From NCBI RefSeq assembly GCF_001544835.2, contig NZ_FCNX02000013.1:173900-237899 (forward strand): 64,000 nt of DNA. The letters are read 5' to 3'. The notes beneath the pieces were generated by a model that saw nothing but the letters and a program-made list of their open reading frames with translations, made no database searches and was not told where the DNA came from. This DNA is from Caballeronia fortuita (GTDB lineage Bacteria; Pseudomonadota; Gammaproteobacteria; Burkholderiales; Burkholderiaceae). A program made the position numbers and the translations under genes. Position 1 is the stretch's first letter. Every line of letters begins with the position of its first letter. This document shows, one piece after another, positions 45,062 through 54,091 of this stretch.

Positions 45062-46387
45062 ATGAACGATAACGAAGCCAACCTTCAGGACGACGAGCGC
45101 GCAGGACTCGTTGCGCTCGCGGCGGCATCGGTGGTCGTCGGTGCGGCGACGGGCGCGATCGGCGTGCTCTTTCGCTTCGCCCTCGAACGCGCCGACGCAT
45201 GGCGCAACGCGCTCGTCGCGTGGGCGCATGCGGGCCACGATGCGTCGATCATTCTCGTCGTGCTCGCCGCGACGGCCGCCGCCGCACTCGCCGCCTGGCT
45301 CGTCGCGCGCTTCGCACCCGTGGCGGGCGGCAGCGGCATTCCGCACGTCGAAGCGGTGCTGCACGCGAGCGTGCCGCCTGCGCCGCTCGTGCTCATCCCG
45401 ATCAAGTTCGTCGGCGGCGTGCTCGCTATCGGCGCGGGGCTCGCGCTCGGCCGCGAAGGTCCGACCGTGCAGATGGGCGCATCGATCGCGCATGCCATCG
45501 GCACGTCTTTCAGGCGCAGTGCAAGCGATTGCCGCGTGCTGCTCGCGGCGGGCGCGGGCGCGGGGCTCGCAACCGCGTTCAATGCGCCGATCGCGGGCGC
45601 GGTGTTCGTGCTCGAAGAACTGATGCGCCGTTTCGATACGCGAACGGCGGTCGCGGCGCTCGGCGCATCGGCGAGCGCGATCGCAATGGCGCGTGTCCTG
45701 CACGGCGACCTTCCCGATTTCCACGTTCCCGCGCAGGCGTTTCCGGGCTTCGAAACGACCGGCCTGCATCTCGTGCTCGGCGCGCTGCTCGGGCTGCTCG
45801 GCGCGATGTATAGCCGCCTCACGCTTTGGACGCTCGATATCGCCGAATCGATCGCGCCGCCTTCATCGGTGAAACGTGCGACGGCGCGCGCGGCGATGGT
45901 CGGCGCGGCCGTCGGGCTGCTCGCGTGGTTCGCGCCGCAACTCGCCGGCGGCGGCGATGCGCTGACCGAGCGCGCGCTGCTCGGCGCGGGCACCATTGCG
46001 AGCGTGACGGCGATGTTCGCGCTGCGCTTCGTGCTTGGCCCGCTCTCCTACGCGGCGGGCACGCCCGGCGGCCTTTTTGCGCCGATGCTCGCGCTCGGCG
46101 CGCAAACGGGCCTCGTTTTCGGCCGCGTGTGTCTCGACTGGTTTCCCGGCATTGCGCCCGCCACCGGCGACTCGGCCACGTTCGCCGTCGTCGGCATGGC
46201 CGCCTTCTTCGTCGCGGTGGTGCGCGCGCCGGTCACGGGCATCGTCCTCGTCACGGAGATGACGGCGAGCTTCACGCTGCTTCTGCCGATGCTCACCGCC
46301 TGCTTCACCGCGATGATCGTGCCGATGCTCCTGCGCGTTCCGCCAATCTACGATTCGCTCGGCGAGCGCGCGGCGAAGCGCCGCTGA
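45062..46387 (+). CDS. ClC chloride/proton antiporter-like protein (EriC/ClcA type)
   Basis: 441 residues. All canonical ClC motifs are present: GSGIPHVE, GREGPTVQMG with the gating glutamate, LEELMRRF with the internal proton glutamate, and GGLFAPMLALG. Keeping both glutamates points to Cl-/H+ exchange rather than a passive channel. The start at 45062 is chosen because the fold begins there; an open frame extending 1.7 kb upstream is only antisense to the phospholipase gene. Contrast with the divergent ClC at 10450. Confidence 0.92.
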   Translation: MNDNEANLQDDERAGLVALAAASVVVGAATGAIGVLFRFALERADAWRNALVAWAHAGHDASIILVVLAATAAAALAAWLVARFAPVAGGSGIPHVEAVLHASVPPAPLVLIPIKFVGGVLAIGAGLALGREGPTVQMGASIAHAIGTSFRRSASDCRVLLAAGAGAGLATAFNAPIAGAVFVLEELMRRFDTRTAVAALGASASAIAMARVLHGDLPDFHVPAQAFPGFETTGLHLVLGALLGLLGAMYSRLTLWTLDIAESIAPPSSVKRATARAAMVGAAVGLLAWFAPQLAGGGDALTERALLGAGTIASVTAMFALRFVLGPLSYAAGTPGGLFAPMLALGAQTGLVFGRVCLDWFPGIAPATGDSATFAVVGMAAFFVAVVRAPVTGIVLVTEMTASFTLLLPMLTACFTAMIVPMLLRVPPIYDSLGERAAKRR

Positions 46388-46455
46388 CGCGCGCTCTGCA
46401 TGCGCCGGGCCGTTGCGGTAGTCTCGTCGATGGACTTCATCGACGAGGACAGGCA

Positions 46456-47484
46456 ATGGAATATCGACATCTCGGTGCTTCGGGCTTCAAGGTTCCCGTG
46501 TTGAGCTTTGGCACCGGCACGTTCGGCGGCAAGGGCGAATTCTTTCAGGCGTGGGGCGAGACCGACGTGAGCGAAGCACGCAAGCTCGTCGACATCTGTC
46601 TCGACGCGGGCGTGACGATGTTCGACACCGCCGACATCTATTCGCGCGGTTCATCGGAATCGATACTCGGCGAAGCGCTCAAGGGGCGGCGCGACAAGGT
46701 CATCGTCTCGACCAAGGCGACCTTTCGTTTCGACGACAACGATCCGAACGCCGTCGGCTCGTCGCGCTTTCATCTGATTCGCGCCGTGGATGCGGCGCTC
46801 GAACGGTTGCAGACCGATTACATCGACGTGTTCCAGCTGCATGGCTTCGACGCGAAAACGCCCGTCGAAGAGACGCTTTCCACGCTCGACGATCTCGTGC
46901 GCGCGGGCAAGATCCGCTATACGGGCGTGTCGAATTTCTCGGGCTGGCATCTGCAAAAATCGCTCGATGTGGCCGATCGCTACGGCTATGCGCGCTATGT
47001 CGCGAACCAGACGTACTACTCGCTGATCGGCCGCGATTACGAATGGGAACTGATGCCGCTCGGGATCGATCAGGGCGTGGGCGCAATCGTGTGGAGTCCG
47101 CTCGGCTGGGGACGGCTCACCGGCAAGATCCGCCGCGGTGCGCCGCTGCCCGCGACGAGCCGTCTGCATAAAACCGCCGACATGGGGCCGCCGGTGCCGG
47201 ACGAATATCTCTACCGCGTCGTCGATGCGCTCGACGCCATCGCCGGCGAAACCGGCAAGACCGTGGCGCAGATCGCGCTCAACTGGCTGCTGCAGCGTCC
47301 GACGGTCGCGACGGTGCTCATCGGCGCGCGCAACGAGGAACAGTTGCGGCAGAACCTGGGCGCGGCCGGCTGGAATCTCACGCCCGAGCAAGTCAGGACG
47401 CTCGATGAAGCGAGCAAGGTAACGCCGGCCTATCCGTACTGGCATCAGCAAGGCTTCGCGGAACGCAATCCGTTCCCCGTTTGA
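46456..47484 (+). CDS. Aldo/keto reductase
   Basis: 342 residues, TIM-barrel NADPH-dependent oxidoreductase. The catalytic tetrad is visible: Asp and Tyr in MFDTADIYSRGSSE, Lys in VIVSTKATF and His in FQLHGFD; the cofactor-phosphate region is VATVLIGARNEEQLRQNL. It resembles the YajO/general-stress AKR group; the substrate is unknown. A GC hairpin GGCGCGGC-N6-GCCGCGCC (47498-47519) follows the stop, without a T run. Confidence 0.9.
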   Translation: MEYRHLGASGFKVPVLSFGTGTFGGKGEFFQAWGETDVSEARKLVDICLDAGVTMFDTADIYSRGSSESILGEALKGRRDKVIVSTKATFRFDDNDPNAVGSSRFHLIRAVDAALERLQTDYIDVFQLHGFDAKTPVEETLSTLDDLVRAGKIRYTGVSNFSGWHLQKSLDVADRYGYARYVANQTYYSLIGRDYEWELMPLGIDQGVGAIVWSPLGWGRLTGKIRRGAPLPATSRLHKTADMGPPVPDEYLYRVVDALDAIAGETGKTVAQIALNWLLQRPTVATVLIGARNEEQLRQNLGAAGWNLTPEQVRTLDEASKVTPAYPYWHQQGFAERNPFPV

Positions 47485-47549
47485 TTGATCGAACGACGGC
47501 GCGGCGCGCAAGCCGCGCCCGACTACCGTACAGGAAGACAGCCGGCAAT

Positions 47550-47566
47550 CTGTACCGGTACTGTAC
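47550..47566. promoter_or_regulatory. Direct repeat CTGTAC with 11-base period, upstream of the LysE gene
   Basis: CTGTAC occurs at 47550-47555 and 47561-47566, one helical turn apart, and the palindrome GTACCGGTAC (47552-47561) overlaps them. Two more GTAC cores lie at 47528 and 47579. Such tandem repeats are bound by MocR/PdxR-type GntR regulators; no such gene is adjacent, so this is a proposal. Confidence 0.45.
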
Positions 47567-47620
47567 TGGCCAACTTTCGTACACTGAGCGCTCATCAAGT
47601 CCTTCACGCCGGAGCGCGCC

Positions 47621-48235
47621 ATGCCTGCCGAACTCTTCAACGCCCTTCCCGCCGCCGCGCTGTTCGCGCTCGTGACGACGATTACGCCCGGCCCCAACAA
47701 CACCATGCTGCTCGCCTCTGGCGTGAACTTCGGTTTGAAGCGCACGGTGCCGCATGTGCTCGGCATCAGCGCCGGCATGGCGATCCTGATGATCGCGGTC
47801 GGCCTGGGGCTCGCGCAGGCGTTCGAGAAGCTGCCGTTCCTTTACACGACGCTGGAAGCGGCGAGCATCGCGTATCTGCTGTATCTGGCGTGGAAGATCG
47901 GCACGTCGTCGTCGGTGCAGATGCGCGATGGCCAGTCGCGCCCGATGCGCTTTCACGAGGCGGTCGCCTTCCAGTGGATCAACCCGAAAGCGTGGATGAT
48001 GGTGCTCACCGCCGCGACCACGATCCATCTGCACGCGAGCCTGTCGTGGAACGCGGCGCTGATGGCGCTCGTGATCGTGGTGATCGGGCTGCCGTGCATC
48101 ACGATGTGGGCCGCGTTCGGCATGTCGCTGCGCCGCTTTCTCGCGAATCCGCGGTGGCTGCGCATCTTCAACATCACGATGGCCGTGCTGCTCGTGATGT
48201 CGCTATACCCGATCGCCGCCCATTTTTTCGACTGA
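47621..48235 (+). CDS. LysE/RhtB-family amino-acid exporter
   Basis: 204 residues with about six hydrophobic segments. The signature TTITPGPNNTMLLASGVNFG (about residues 19-38) and FQWINPKAWMMVLTA are characteristic. The family exports amino acids or their analogues to relieve overload. It stands alone, with its own leader containing CTGTAC repeats. The start ATG is preceded by GGAG. Confidence 0.93.
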   Translation: MPAELFNALPAAALFALVTTITPGPNNTMLLASGVNFGLKRTVPHVLGISAGMAILMIAVGLGLAQAFEKLPFLYTTLEAASIAYLLYLAWKIGTSSSVQMRDGQSRPMRFHEAVAFQWINPKAWMMVLTAATTIHLHASLSWNAALMALVIVVIGLPCITMWAAFGMSLRRFLANPRWLRIFNITMAVLLVMSLYPIAAHFFD

Positions 48236-48360
48236 GCGCGCTCTTTGCCTCGACGCCCGTCCCGGTGCATACTGCCCCTACGCGCCGGCACGCAAAATCT
48301 GCGTCCCGCTTGCAAGTTTGGGACTGCGTTTCTTTTCCCGTAGCACGGTCTGCCCGTCTA

Positions 48361-48459
48361 GCCGCCCAGATCATCCTTAAGCGATCCTTTAAGGCGGCAT
48401 TTCAGCCCGGCGCGTACATGCCTTGCTAGTCAGTCGGTTCGCGCCGAATCGTCGGCGCG
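48361..48459 (+). promoter_or_regulatory. Structured leader with two hairpins before the 55-residue gene
   Basis: In the 252-base gap after lysE, CCTTAA-N8-TTAAGG (48375-48394) is extended by GCCGCC/GGCGGC outer arms with a bulge. The perfect hairpin CGCGCCGA-ATCG-TCGGCGCG (48440-48459) ends 28 bases before the next ATG. It may be a regulatory leader or a small RNA; there is no T run after it, so it is not a simple terminator. Confidence 0.4.
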
Positions 48460-48487
48460 GCTTTGAAATCTGTTCAAGGAGTACGCC

Positions 48488-48655
48488 ATGTCTGGAGCCA
48501 ATCGCCCATCCGGTCCCGCCACGCGCAAATCCCTCGACCTAGCCGATCAGATCGAACGCGATGAACTGGAGAACAACCTGCCGGATGCGCTAAGCAGCGT
48601 CGACGACGAAGACGACGACGATGAAAACGACTCCGATCGCACACTAGGCCGTTAG
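48488..48655 (+). CDS. Small acidic protein of unknown function (55 residues)
   Basis: The sequence starts MSGANRPSGPATRKSLDLADQ and has a very acidic C-terminal half (DDEDDDDENDSD), ending RTLGR. AAGGAG sits seven bases before the ATG and a strong terminator follows, so it looks like a real gene. No domain is recognised; the acidic tail could bind basic proteins or metal ions, which is only a guess. Confidence 0.7.
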   Translation: MSGANRPSGPATRKSLDLADQIERDELENNLPDALSSVDDEDDDDENDSDRTLGR

Positions 48656-48698
48656 CCTCGAAAGCCGGACCCTGCGCGCCGAAGGAGGCGTGCACCGC

Positions 48699-48733
48699 AA
48701 CGCCGCAATGTATTCGCTCATTGCGGCGTTTTT
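48699..48733 (+). terminator. Rho-independent terminator after the 55-residue gene
   Basis: AACGCCGCAATG and CATTGCGGCGTT pair perfectly over 12 bases around an eight-base loop, followed by TTT. Confidence 0.9.
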
Positions 48734-48843
48734 GCATCCAAAGCGTGCGTCGCTGCGCCGGGCACGTCCGTTGCTTTGAACGATGCGCTTCAAGACCCCG
48801 ATCAAACGAGCATCGACTATCGACGATCAACAAGGAGGGCGCC

Positions 48844-49005
48844 ATGCTCCGTTACGCTGTCATCTTCTTCATCATCGCGATCATCGCGGCCTTTTTCGGC
48901 TTCGGCGGCATCGCAACGGGCGCGGCGGAAATCGCCAAGATCCTGTTCTTCATCTTCATCGTGATCTTTCTCGCGACGTTGCTGCTCGGCGTATTCAGGC
49001 GATGA
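48844..49005 (+). CDS. DUF1328/YtjA-family small membrane protein
   Basis: 53 residues, two hydrophobic helices (YAVIFFIIAIIAAFFGFGGIA and ILFFIFIVIFLATLLLGVF) joined by a short polar turn, ending FRR. This matches the YtjA/DUF1328 family of tiny inner-membrane proteins, often stress-induced. AAGGAGG precedes the ATG at 48844, making the start certain even though the frame is open farther upstream. Confidence 0.92.
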   Translation: MLRYAVIFFIIAIIAAFFGFGGIATGAAEIAKILFFIFIVIFLATLLLGVFRR

Positions 49006-49029
49006 CGATGCGCTTCTGCCAATAGCGGA

Positions 49030-49054
49030 ACGCGCGGTCGAGGCCGCGCGTTTT
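49030..49054. terminator. GC-rich hairpin terminator between DUF1328 and wspR
   Basis: ACGCGCGG-TCGAGG-CCGCGCGT followed by TTT on the plus strand. It ends the DUF1328 transcript and lies just beyond the wspR stop on the other strand. Confidence 0.75.
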
Positions 49055-49062
49055 GCATGCGC

Positions 49063-50181
49063 TCAGGTAACGATCACGCGATTCTTCCCGTCGCGTTTCG
49101 CGCGATAGAGCGCGAGATCGGCGGCCTCGACGAGTTGCTTGGACGCATCCTCGTGCAGCGCGATCTGCGTCGCGCCGCCGACGCTGATCGTCACGCGTCC
49201 GCTCGCGGAGCCCGCATGCGGCACGTCGAGCGATTCGACTGCAATGCGTATCTTCTCGCCGAGCAGACGCAAGCCCGGCGCCGACGTCGACAGCAACACG
49301 ACCGCGAATTCCTCGCCACCGAAGCGCGCCGCGAGATCGGCCGGGCTGTTCAAACTGGATTCGATCGTATGCGCGACGAGTTTCAGCACATCGTCGCCGG
49401 CGACGTGTCCGTAAGTATCGTTATACGACTTGAAGTTGTCGACATCGATCATCAGAAAGCCGATCGACGCATGCTCGCGCGCGGCACGTCGCCATTCGGC
49501 ATTCAGATAATCGTCGAGACGGCGGCGATTCGACAGGCCCGTCAAGCCGTCCGAATGCGTCAGGCGCTGTAATTCCAGATTCGTTTCGAGCAGCTTCTGC
49601 TGCGACTGACGCAGCGCGCGATACGCTTCGTCGCGCTGCAACAGGTTCTGATATGAACGCGAGTGATAACGCACGCGCGCGACCAGTTCGATCGTATCGG
49701 GCAGCTTCACGAGATAATCGTTCGCGCCCGCCGCGAAGGCCGCGCTCTTGATGCGCGGCTCTTCCTTCGTCGAGAGCACGATGATCGGGATATCGCGCGT
49801 CGCCGGATGCTCGCGGTACTGACGCACGAGCGTCAGGCCATCGACGCCGGGCATCACGAGGTCTTGCAGGATCACCGTCGGGCGCGTTTCCTGTGCGATG
49901 GACAGCGCTTCTTCCGGATTCGCGCAGTAATGCAGATCGACGTTCGGCTCGTCGGCGAGCGCGCGGCGCAGCGCCTCCGCGATGATCGCCTGATCGTCGA
50001 CGAGCAGCACCATCACCGGCAATTCGGCGGCGGGCGGCGCGTTCAATGCGGCGGCAAGCAGTTCGGACACGGCGCGCTCGTCCGCGATCGCGCGCGAACC
50101 CGCGCGTTCGATGCTCGCCGCCGCCGCTGCAGCGGCCCGTTTCGCGCGCTCGGCGAGCGGATCGGGATGAGGAAGTTTCAT
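49063..50181 (-). CDS. wspR: WspR response regulator/diguanylate cyclase
   Basis: 372 residues. An N-terminal extension is followed by a receiver domain (LLVDDQAIIAEALRRAL, phosphoacceptor in ILQDLVMPGVDG), a coiled linker and a GGDEF domain with GGEEF at 288-292. It makes cyclic di-GMP when phosphorylated by WspE. The inhibitory site that normally reads RxxD reads SPAD here (Ser280 replaces Arg), so product inhibition may be lost. Last gene of the wsp operon; 15 bases after wspF. Confidence 0.93.
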   Translation of the reverse strand: MKLPHPDPLAERAKRAAAAAAASIERAGSRAIADERAVSELLAAALNAPPAAELPVMVLLVDDQAIIAEALRRALADEPNVDLHYCANPEEALSIAQETRPTVILQDLVMPGVDGLTLVRQYREHPATRDIPIIVLSTKEEPRIKSAAFAAGANDYLVKLPDTIELVARVRYHSRSYQNLLQRDEAYRALRQSQQKLLETNLELQRLTHSDGLTGLSNRRRLDDYLNAEWRRAAREHASIGFLMIDVDNFKSYNDTYGHVAGDDVLKLVAHTIESSLNSPADLAARFGGEEFAVVLLSTSAPGLRLLGEKIRIAVESLDVPHAGSASGRVTISVGGATQIALHEDASKQLVEAADLALYRAKRDGKNRVIVT

Positions 50182-50196
50182 GAACGTGTCCTTTGA

Positions 50197-51195
50197 TTAT
50201 CGTTCGATGTTCGGGTCGAATGCCCGGGCGATGGCGTCCGCGATGCGCGGCAGCGGCAATATCGACACCGCCGCGTTGAGCGTGGCCGCCGCTTTCGGCA
50301 TGCCATAGACGGCGCTCGTCGCCTCGTCCTGCGCGATCGTGTGATAGCCCTTCGCGCGCATCGCCTTCAGTCCGATCGCGCCGTCGCGGCCCATGCCGGT
50401 CAGCAGCACGCCGAGCGCGCGTCCGGTCCATCGCTCGGTCACGCTCTGAAAGAACACGTCGACGGAAGGGCGATACGGCAACTGCTCCGGATGCGCGGTA
50501 TAGCCGAGGCGCGATGCATCGATGAAATGCAGATGGTCGTTGGTCGCGGCGAGCAGCACTTCGCCGGGCGCGGGCCGGTCGCCTTCGCGCGCGATACGCA
50601 CGCGCAGCGCCGATTGCGCATCGAGCCATTGCGCCATGCCTTCAGCAAACGCGCGGTCCACGTGCTGCACGATGACGATCGCCGCCGCGAAGTCCTTCGG
50701 CAATGCGCCGAGCACGGTCGCGAGCGCGGACGGCCCGCCCGCCGATGCGCCTATCGCAACGAGACGTTCGCCGCTTTTCATCGTGGCCGGCATGCCCGAC
50801 GATGCGAGCCGCGCGCCGATCTGATCGATCTTCGCGATGAGGGCCGCCGCGCCGCGACGCGCATCGGCGCCGGCGAGCGCGGGTGTATCGACGGCATCGA
50901 GCGCGCCTGCGCCCATCGCTTCATAAACGCGCCACGCATTCGCGCCGACATCGACGGTGACGACGAGAATCGCGCACGGCGAACGTGCCATGATGGTCCG
51001 CGACGCCTGCACGCCATCGACCTTCGGCATGACGAGATCCATCAGCATGACATCGGGCGTGTGCGCCGCGCAATAGTCGATGGCCTCCTGGCCGTCATGC
51101 GCGACCCACGCGATCTCGAAGTCGGGCCGCGACGCGAGCGCGCGCCGCAACGCTTCCACCGCGAGCGCAACATCGTTGACGATACCGATCTTCAT
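50197..51195 (-). CDS. wspF: WspF, CheB-type methylesterase
   Basis: 332 residues. Receiver domain (MKIGIVNDVALAVEALRRAL, acceptor Asp in DVMLMDLVMPKVDG) then CheB catalytic domain with serine in GASAGGPSALA, histidine in IVIVQHVDRAF and aspartate in GMGRDGAIGLKAM. It removes methyl groups from WspA, resetting the signal; loss of WspF in pseudomonads causes wrinkly, c-di-GMP-rich colonies. Overlaps wspE (ATGA). Confidence 0.94.
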   Translation of the reverse strand: MKIGIVNDVALAVEALRRALASRPDFEIAWVAHDGQEAIDYCAAHTPDVMLMDLVMPKVDGVQASRTIMARSPCAILVVTVDVGANAWRVYEAMGAGALDAVDTPALAGADARRGAAALIAKIDQIGARLASSGMPATMKSGERLVAIGASAGGPSALATVLGALPKDFAAAIVIVQHVDRAFAEGMAQWLDAQSALRVRIAREGDRPAPGEVLLAATNDHLHFIDASRLGYTAHPEQLPYRPSVDVFFQSVTERWTGRALGVLLTGMGRDGAIGLKAMRAKGYHTIAQDEATSAVYGMPKAAATLNAAVSILPLPRIADAIARAFDPNIER

Positions 51196-53417
51196 GTTTT
51201 CGCCTCGCCGATGAGATCGCGCACGGCATCGATCAGCGCCTGGTCGTGGAAGCTGCCTTTCGCGAGGTAATAGTCCGCGCCCGCATCGAGGCCGCGCTGA
51301 CGGTCTTCCGCGCGGTCCTTGTACGACACGATCATTACCGGCAACGCGGCGAGTTGCGCGTCGCGCTTGATGAGCGTGACGAGCTCGATGCCGTCGAGAC
51401 GCGGCATGTCGATATCGGTGATGACGAGATCGAAGTCCGCGCCGCGCACCGCGTTCCAGCCGTCCATGCCGTCGACCGCAACGGAGACGTCGTAGCCGCG
51501 CGACGCGAGCAGCTTGCGTTCGAGCTCGCGCACCGTGAGCGAATCGTCGACGACGAGCACGCGCTTCGCGCTCGCCACGCTCGCACGCGCAGCGCCCGCG
51601 CCGACGCGCCCGAGCTCGCCGCTGCCGACGAGCTTTTCCACCGAGCGCAGCCAGTCGTCGAGATCGGCGATGAGCAACGGATCGCCGTTCTCCATCAGTG
51701 CGCCCGCCGCGATGTTGCGCACCTTGCCGAGGCGCTTGTCGAGCGGCTGCACGACGAGCATGCGCTCGCCGAGAAAGCGATCGACGACGACGCCATAACT
51801 CGCCGCGCCCTGCCCGATCACGACGACATCGAGCGCATCGCCTGCGGCTTCGAACGCCGCGGTCTGCAGAATCTGATGCGCGGTGACGAGGCCGACGCGC
51901 TTGCCGTCGAACGAGAAATGCTGCTGGCCTTCGAGCATGTCGATCTCGCTCGCGGGCAAGACGAGCGTGCGCGCGACATGCGCAAGCGGCAATCCATACG
52001 GCTCGCCATCGACCTCGACGATCAGGCTGCGGATCACCGAAAGCGTGAGCGGCAATTGCAGCGTGAAGCGCGTGCCCGCGTGCGCTTCCTGCGTCACACG
52101 CACGCTGCCGCGCACTTGCCGCACGACGTCGTGCACCGCATCGAGACCGACGCCGCGGCCGGATACATCGGTGACGGCATCGCGCATCGAAAAGCCGGGC
52201 AGAAAGAGGAATTCGAGCAGTTCGCTCTCGGTGAGACGTGCAGCCGTGTCGTCGCTCGCGAGCTTCTTTCGCACGACCGCGCGGCGTAGCGCATCGAGAT
52301 CGACGCCCGCGCCGTCGTCGGACACGCTGATGAAAAGCGAGCCTGCGCTATGGCGCGCGTCGAGCGTGATCGTGCCGGTCTCCGGCTTGCCGAGCGCGCG
52401 CCTGAGCGACGGCTCCTCAATGCCGTGATCGATCGCGTTGCGCAGCAAATGGCCGAGCGGGGCGTCGAGCAGATCGAGAATGTCCCGATCGACCTGCGTC
52501 GTTTCGCCCGTGATGACGAGACGCACGTCGCGGCCGAGCCTCCGCGCGACATCGCGCACCATGCGCGCGAAGCCGCCGGTTGCATCGACAAAGGGACGCA
52601 TGCGGCACGCGAGCGCCTCGTCGTAGATCTGCTGCGCGAGATGCGTCGAGCGACGATCGAAGTTTTCGAGTTCAGACAGACGCGCGCTCAGTTGCCGATG
52701 CGCTTCCGCTGTCAGACGGCGCACTTCGTCAAGCGCGGCGCGCGCGCGCGCATCGAGCGGTGCGGCGTTCGTGTCGGTCAGCGTTTCATGCAGGCGTTCG
52801 AGCGCGCGGCTCGCGTCGTGCTGAATGCGCTTCACGCGCAGCATCGATTGCGAAAACGGCTTCAGCCAGCGCGATTCGACGAGCGATTCGCCCGAATGAC
52901 TCAGCAGGCGATCGAGCGTGTCGGCGCGCATGCGCAACATGCGGGCCTCGTTAGTTCGCGAAGGCGCGTGTAACGGCTCGGGCGCTGGCGGCGCAAAACC
53001 TTCGGCATCCGTATCATTTCCTTCGATACGCGCGTGGAGGCTGGCGACGAACATATCGACTTCGCGTTCGAGCGCGCTTTGCGCATCGGCGTCCTGCGCT
53101 ATGCCGATCTGCACGATCAGATCGACGCCGCGCAACAGCATGTCGATATGGCCAGCATCGAGCACGATGCGCCCATCCTGCGCCGCAACGAAGCAATCTT
53201 CCATCGCATGCGCGAGCGTCACGCCGACCGGCACGCCGACCACGCGCGCCGCGCCCTTCAGCGAATGCGCGGCGCGCATGCTCGCTTCGAGCGTGACGGG
53301 ATCGCGCGGCGCGCGTTCGAGCGCGATGAGGCCATCGGCCAGAATCTGCGCCTGAGCGCGCGCCTCTTCCTGAAAGAGTTCGAGCAGCGACGAGCGGCCC
53401 GCATCGATGCTCGTCAT
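51192..53417 (-). CDS. wspE: WspE, hybrid CheA-type histidine kinase
   Basis: 741 residues. Order: Hpt (phosphorylatable His in AAHSLKGAARVVG, about residue 50), dimer helices, HATPase (LLRNAIDHGIEEP, SDDGAGVD, GRGVGLDAV), a CheW-like domain and a C-terminal receiver (VLVVDDSLTVRELERKLL, Asp in ITDIDMPRLDG). It relays WspA signals to WspR and WspF. ATG 53417 overlaps the wspD stop; the frame open farther upstream is antisense or overlap noise. Confidence 0.94.
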   Translation of the reverse strand: MTSIDAGRSSLLELFQEEARAQAQILADGLIALERAPRDPVTLEASMRAAHSLKGAARVVGVPVGVTLAHAMEDCFVAAQDGRIVLDAGHIDMLLRGVDLIVQIGIAQDADAQSALEREVDMFVASLHARIEGNDTDAEGFAPPAPEPLHAPSRTNEARMLRMRADTLDRLLSHSGESLVESRWLKPFSQSMLRVKRIQHDASRALERLHETLTDTNAAPLDARARAALDEVRRLTAEAHRQLSARLSELENFDRRSTHLAQQIYDEALACRMRPFVDATGGFARMVRDVARRLGRDVRLVITGETTQVDRDILDLLDAPLGHLLRNAIDHGIEEPSLRRALGKPETGTITLDARHSAGSLFISVSDDGAGVDLDALRRAVVRKKLASDDTAARLTESELLEFLFLPGFSMRDAVTDVSGRGVGLDAVHDVVRQVRGSVRVTQEAHAGTRFTLQLPLTLSVIRSLIVEVDGEPYGLPLAHVARTLVLPASEIDMLEGQQHFSFDGKRVGLVTAHQILQTAAFEAAGDALDVVVIGQGAASYGVVVDRFLGERMLVVQPLDKRLGKVRNIAAGALMENGDPLLIADLDDWLRSVEKLVGSGELGRVGAGAARASVASAKRVLVVDDSLTVRELERKLLASRGYDVSVAVDGMDGWNAVRGADFDLVITDIDMPRLDGIELVTLIKRDAQLAALPVMIVSYKDRAEDRQRGLDAGADYYLAKGSFHDQALIDAVRDLIGEAKT

Positions 53418-54091
53418 GTGAGACTCCGGTTCAGGCTGTCGATGAGACGGTCGGCGTCGAGCAGTCCGGCGGTCGCGGCCTTGAACGCGGCAACCGCGTG
53501 CGCGTGCGACGATAGACGTTGCGCAAGCGTTGCCGGTACGGGCTGAAGCTGCGCGGGCGTGAAGCGATGCACGCCGTCGACGGCATCGACGGGAAACGCG
53601 ACCGGCGCTTCGTGCTCGCCGTTGCCGCATTGCATGACGATGAGACGCCCGAGCTCGCGCGCATCGAGCGACACGTTCTTTGCCGCGCCCTCGTTCGTTT
53701 CGATGCCAAAGAGCCGTGCAAGCGATACGCAGACGATCAGTCTGCCGCGCACGTTGACGACGCCCAGCACCGCGCGATTGCGCCGATGCGGCAGCGAATG
53801 CACCGGCCGTAGTTGCGCGACTTGCGCGCAGAAGGCCGTCGGCAAACCGAGCCATTCTCCGCCGATGCGGAACACGAGGCACGAAATGGCTTCGTTATCC
53901 GCATTGCTCTTATCGGCATTCGTCGATGCCACGATCGACGTGCGCCCTTCCACGCGATCGAGCACACGTGCGGCCGCTGCTTCGTGGACCGGGCAGTTGC
54001 GGCAATGTACGTAACGTGCGAGCTTCGGGCACGACGCATCGCCGCGCACGCCGATGCGGTTCCAGCAATCGTCGATATCGCGTGCGTTCAT
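53414..54091 (-). CDS. wspD: WspD, CheW-like adaptor with cysteine-rich N-terminus
   Basis: 225 residues. The N-terminal motif DDCWNRIGVRGDASCPKLARYVHCRNCPVHE is shared by WspD proteins and looks able to bind a metal or an Fe-S cluster, though this is unproven. The CheW fold follows (CLVFRIGGEWLGLPTAFCAQV, RRNRAVLGVVNVRGRLIVCVSLARLFG). One of two CheW-like couplers in the pathway. Overlaps both neighbours by four bases. Confidence 0.92.
   Translation of the reverse strand: MNARDIDDCWNRIGVRGDASCPKLARYVHCRNCPVHEAAAARVLDRVEGRTSIVASTNADKSNADNEAISCLVFRIGGEWLGLPTAFCAQVAQLRPVHSLPHRRNRAVLGVVNVRGRLIVCVSLARLFGIETNEGAAKNVSLDARELGRLIVMQCGNGEHEAPVAFPVDAVDGVHRFTPAQLQPVPATLAQRLSSHAHAVAAFKAATAGLLDADRLIDSLNRSLT

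Noticed and set aside
48361..48459. The leader hairpins as a simple terminator of lysE
   Set aside because: Neither stem is followed by a T run, and they lie more than 120 bases after the stop.
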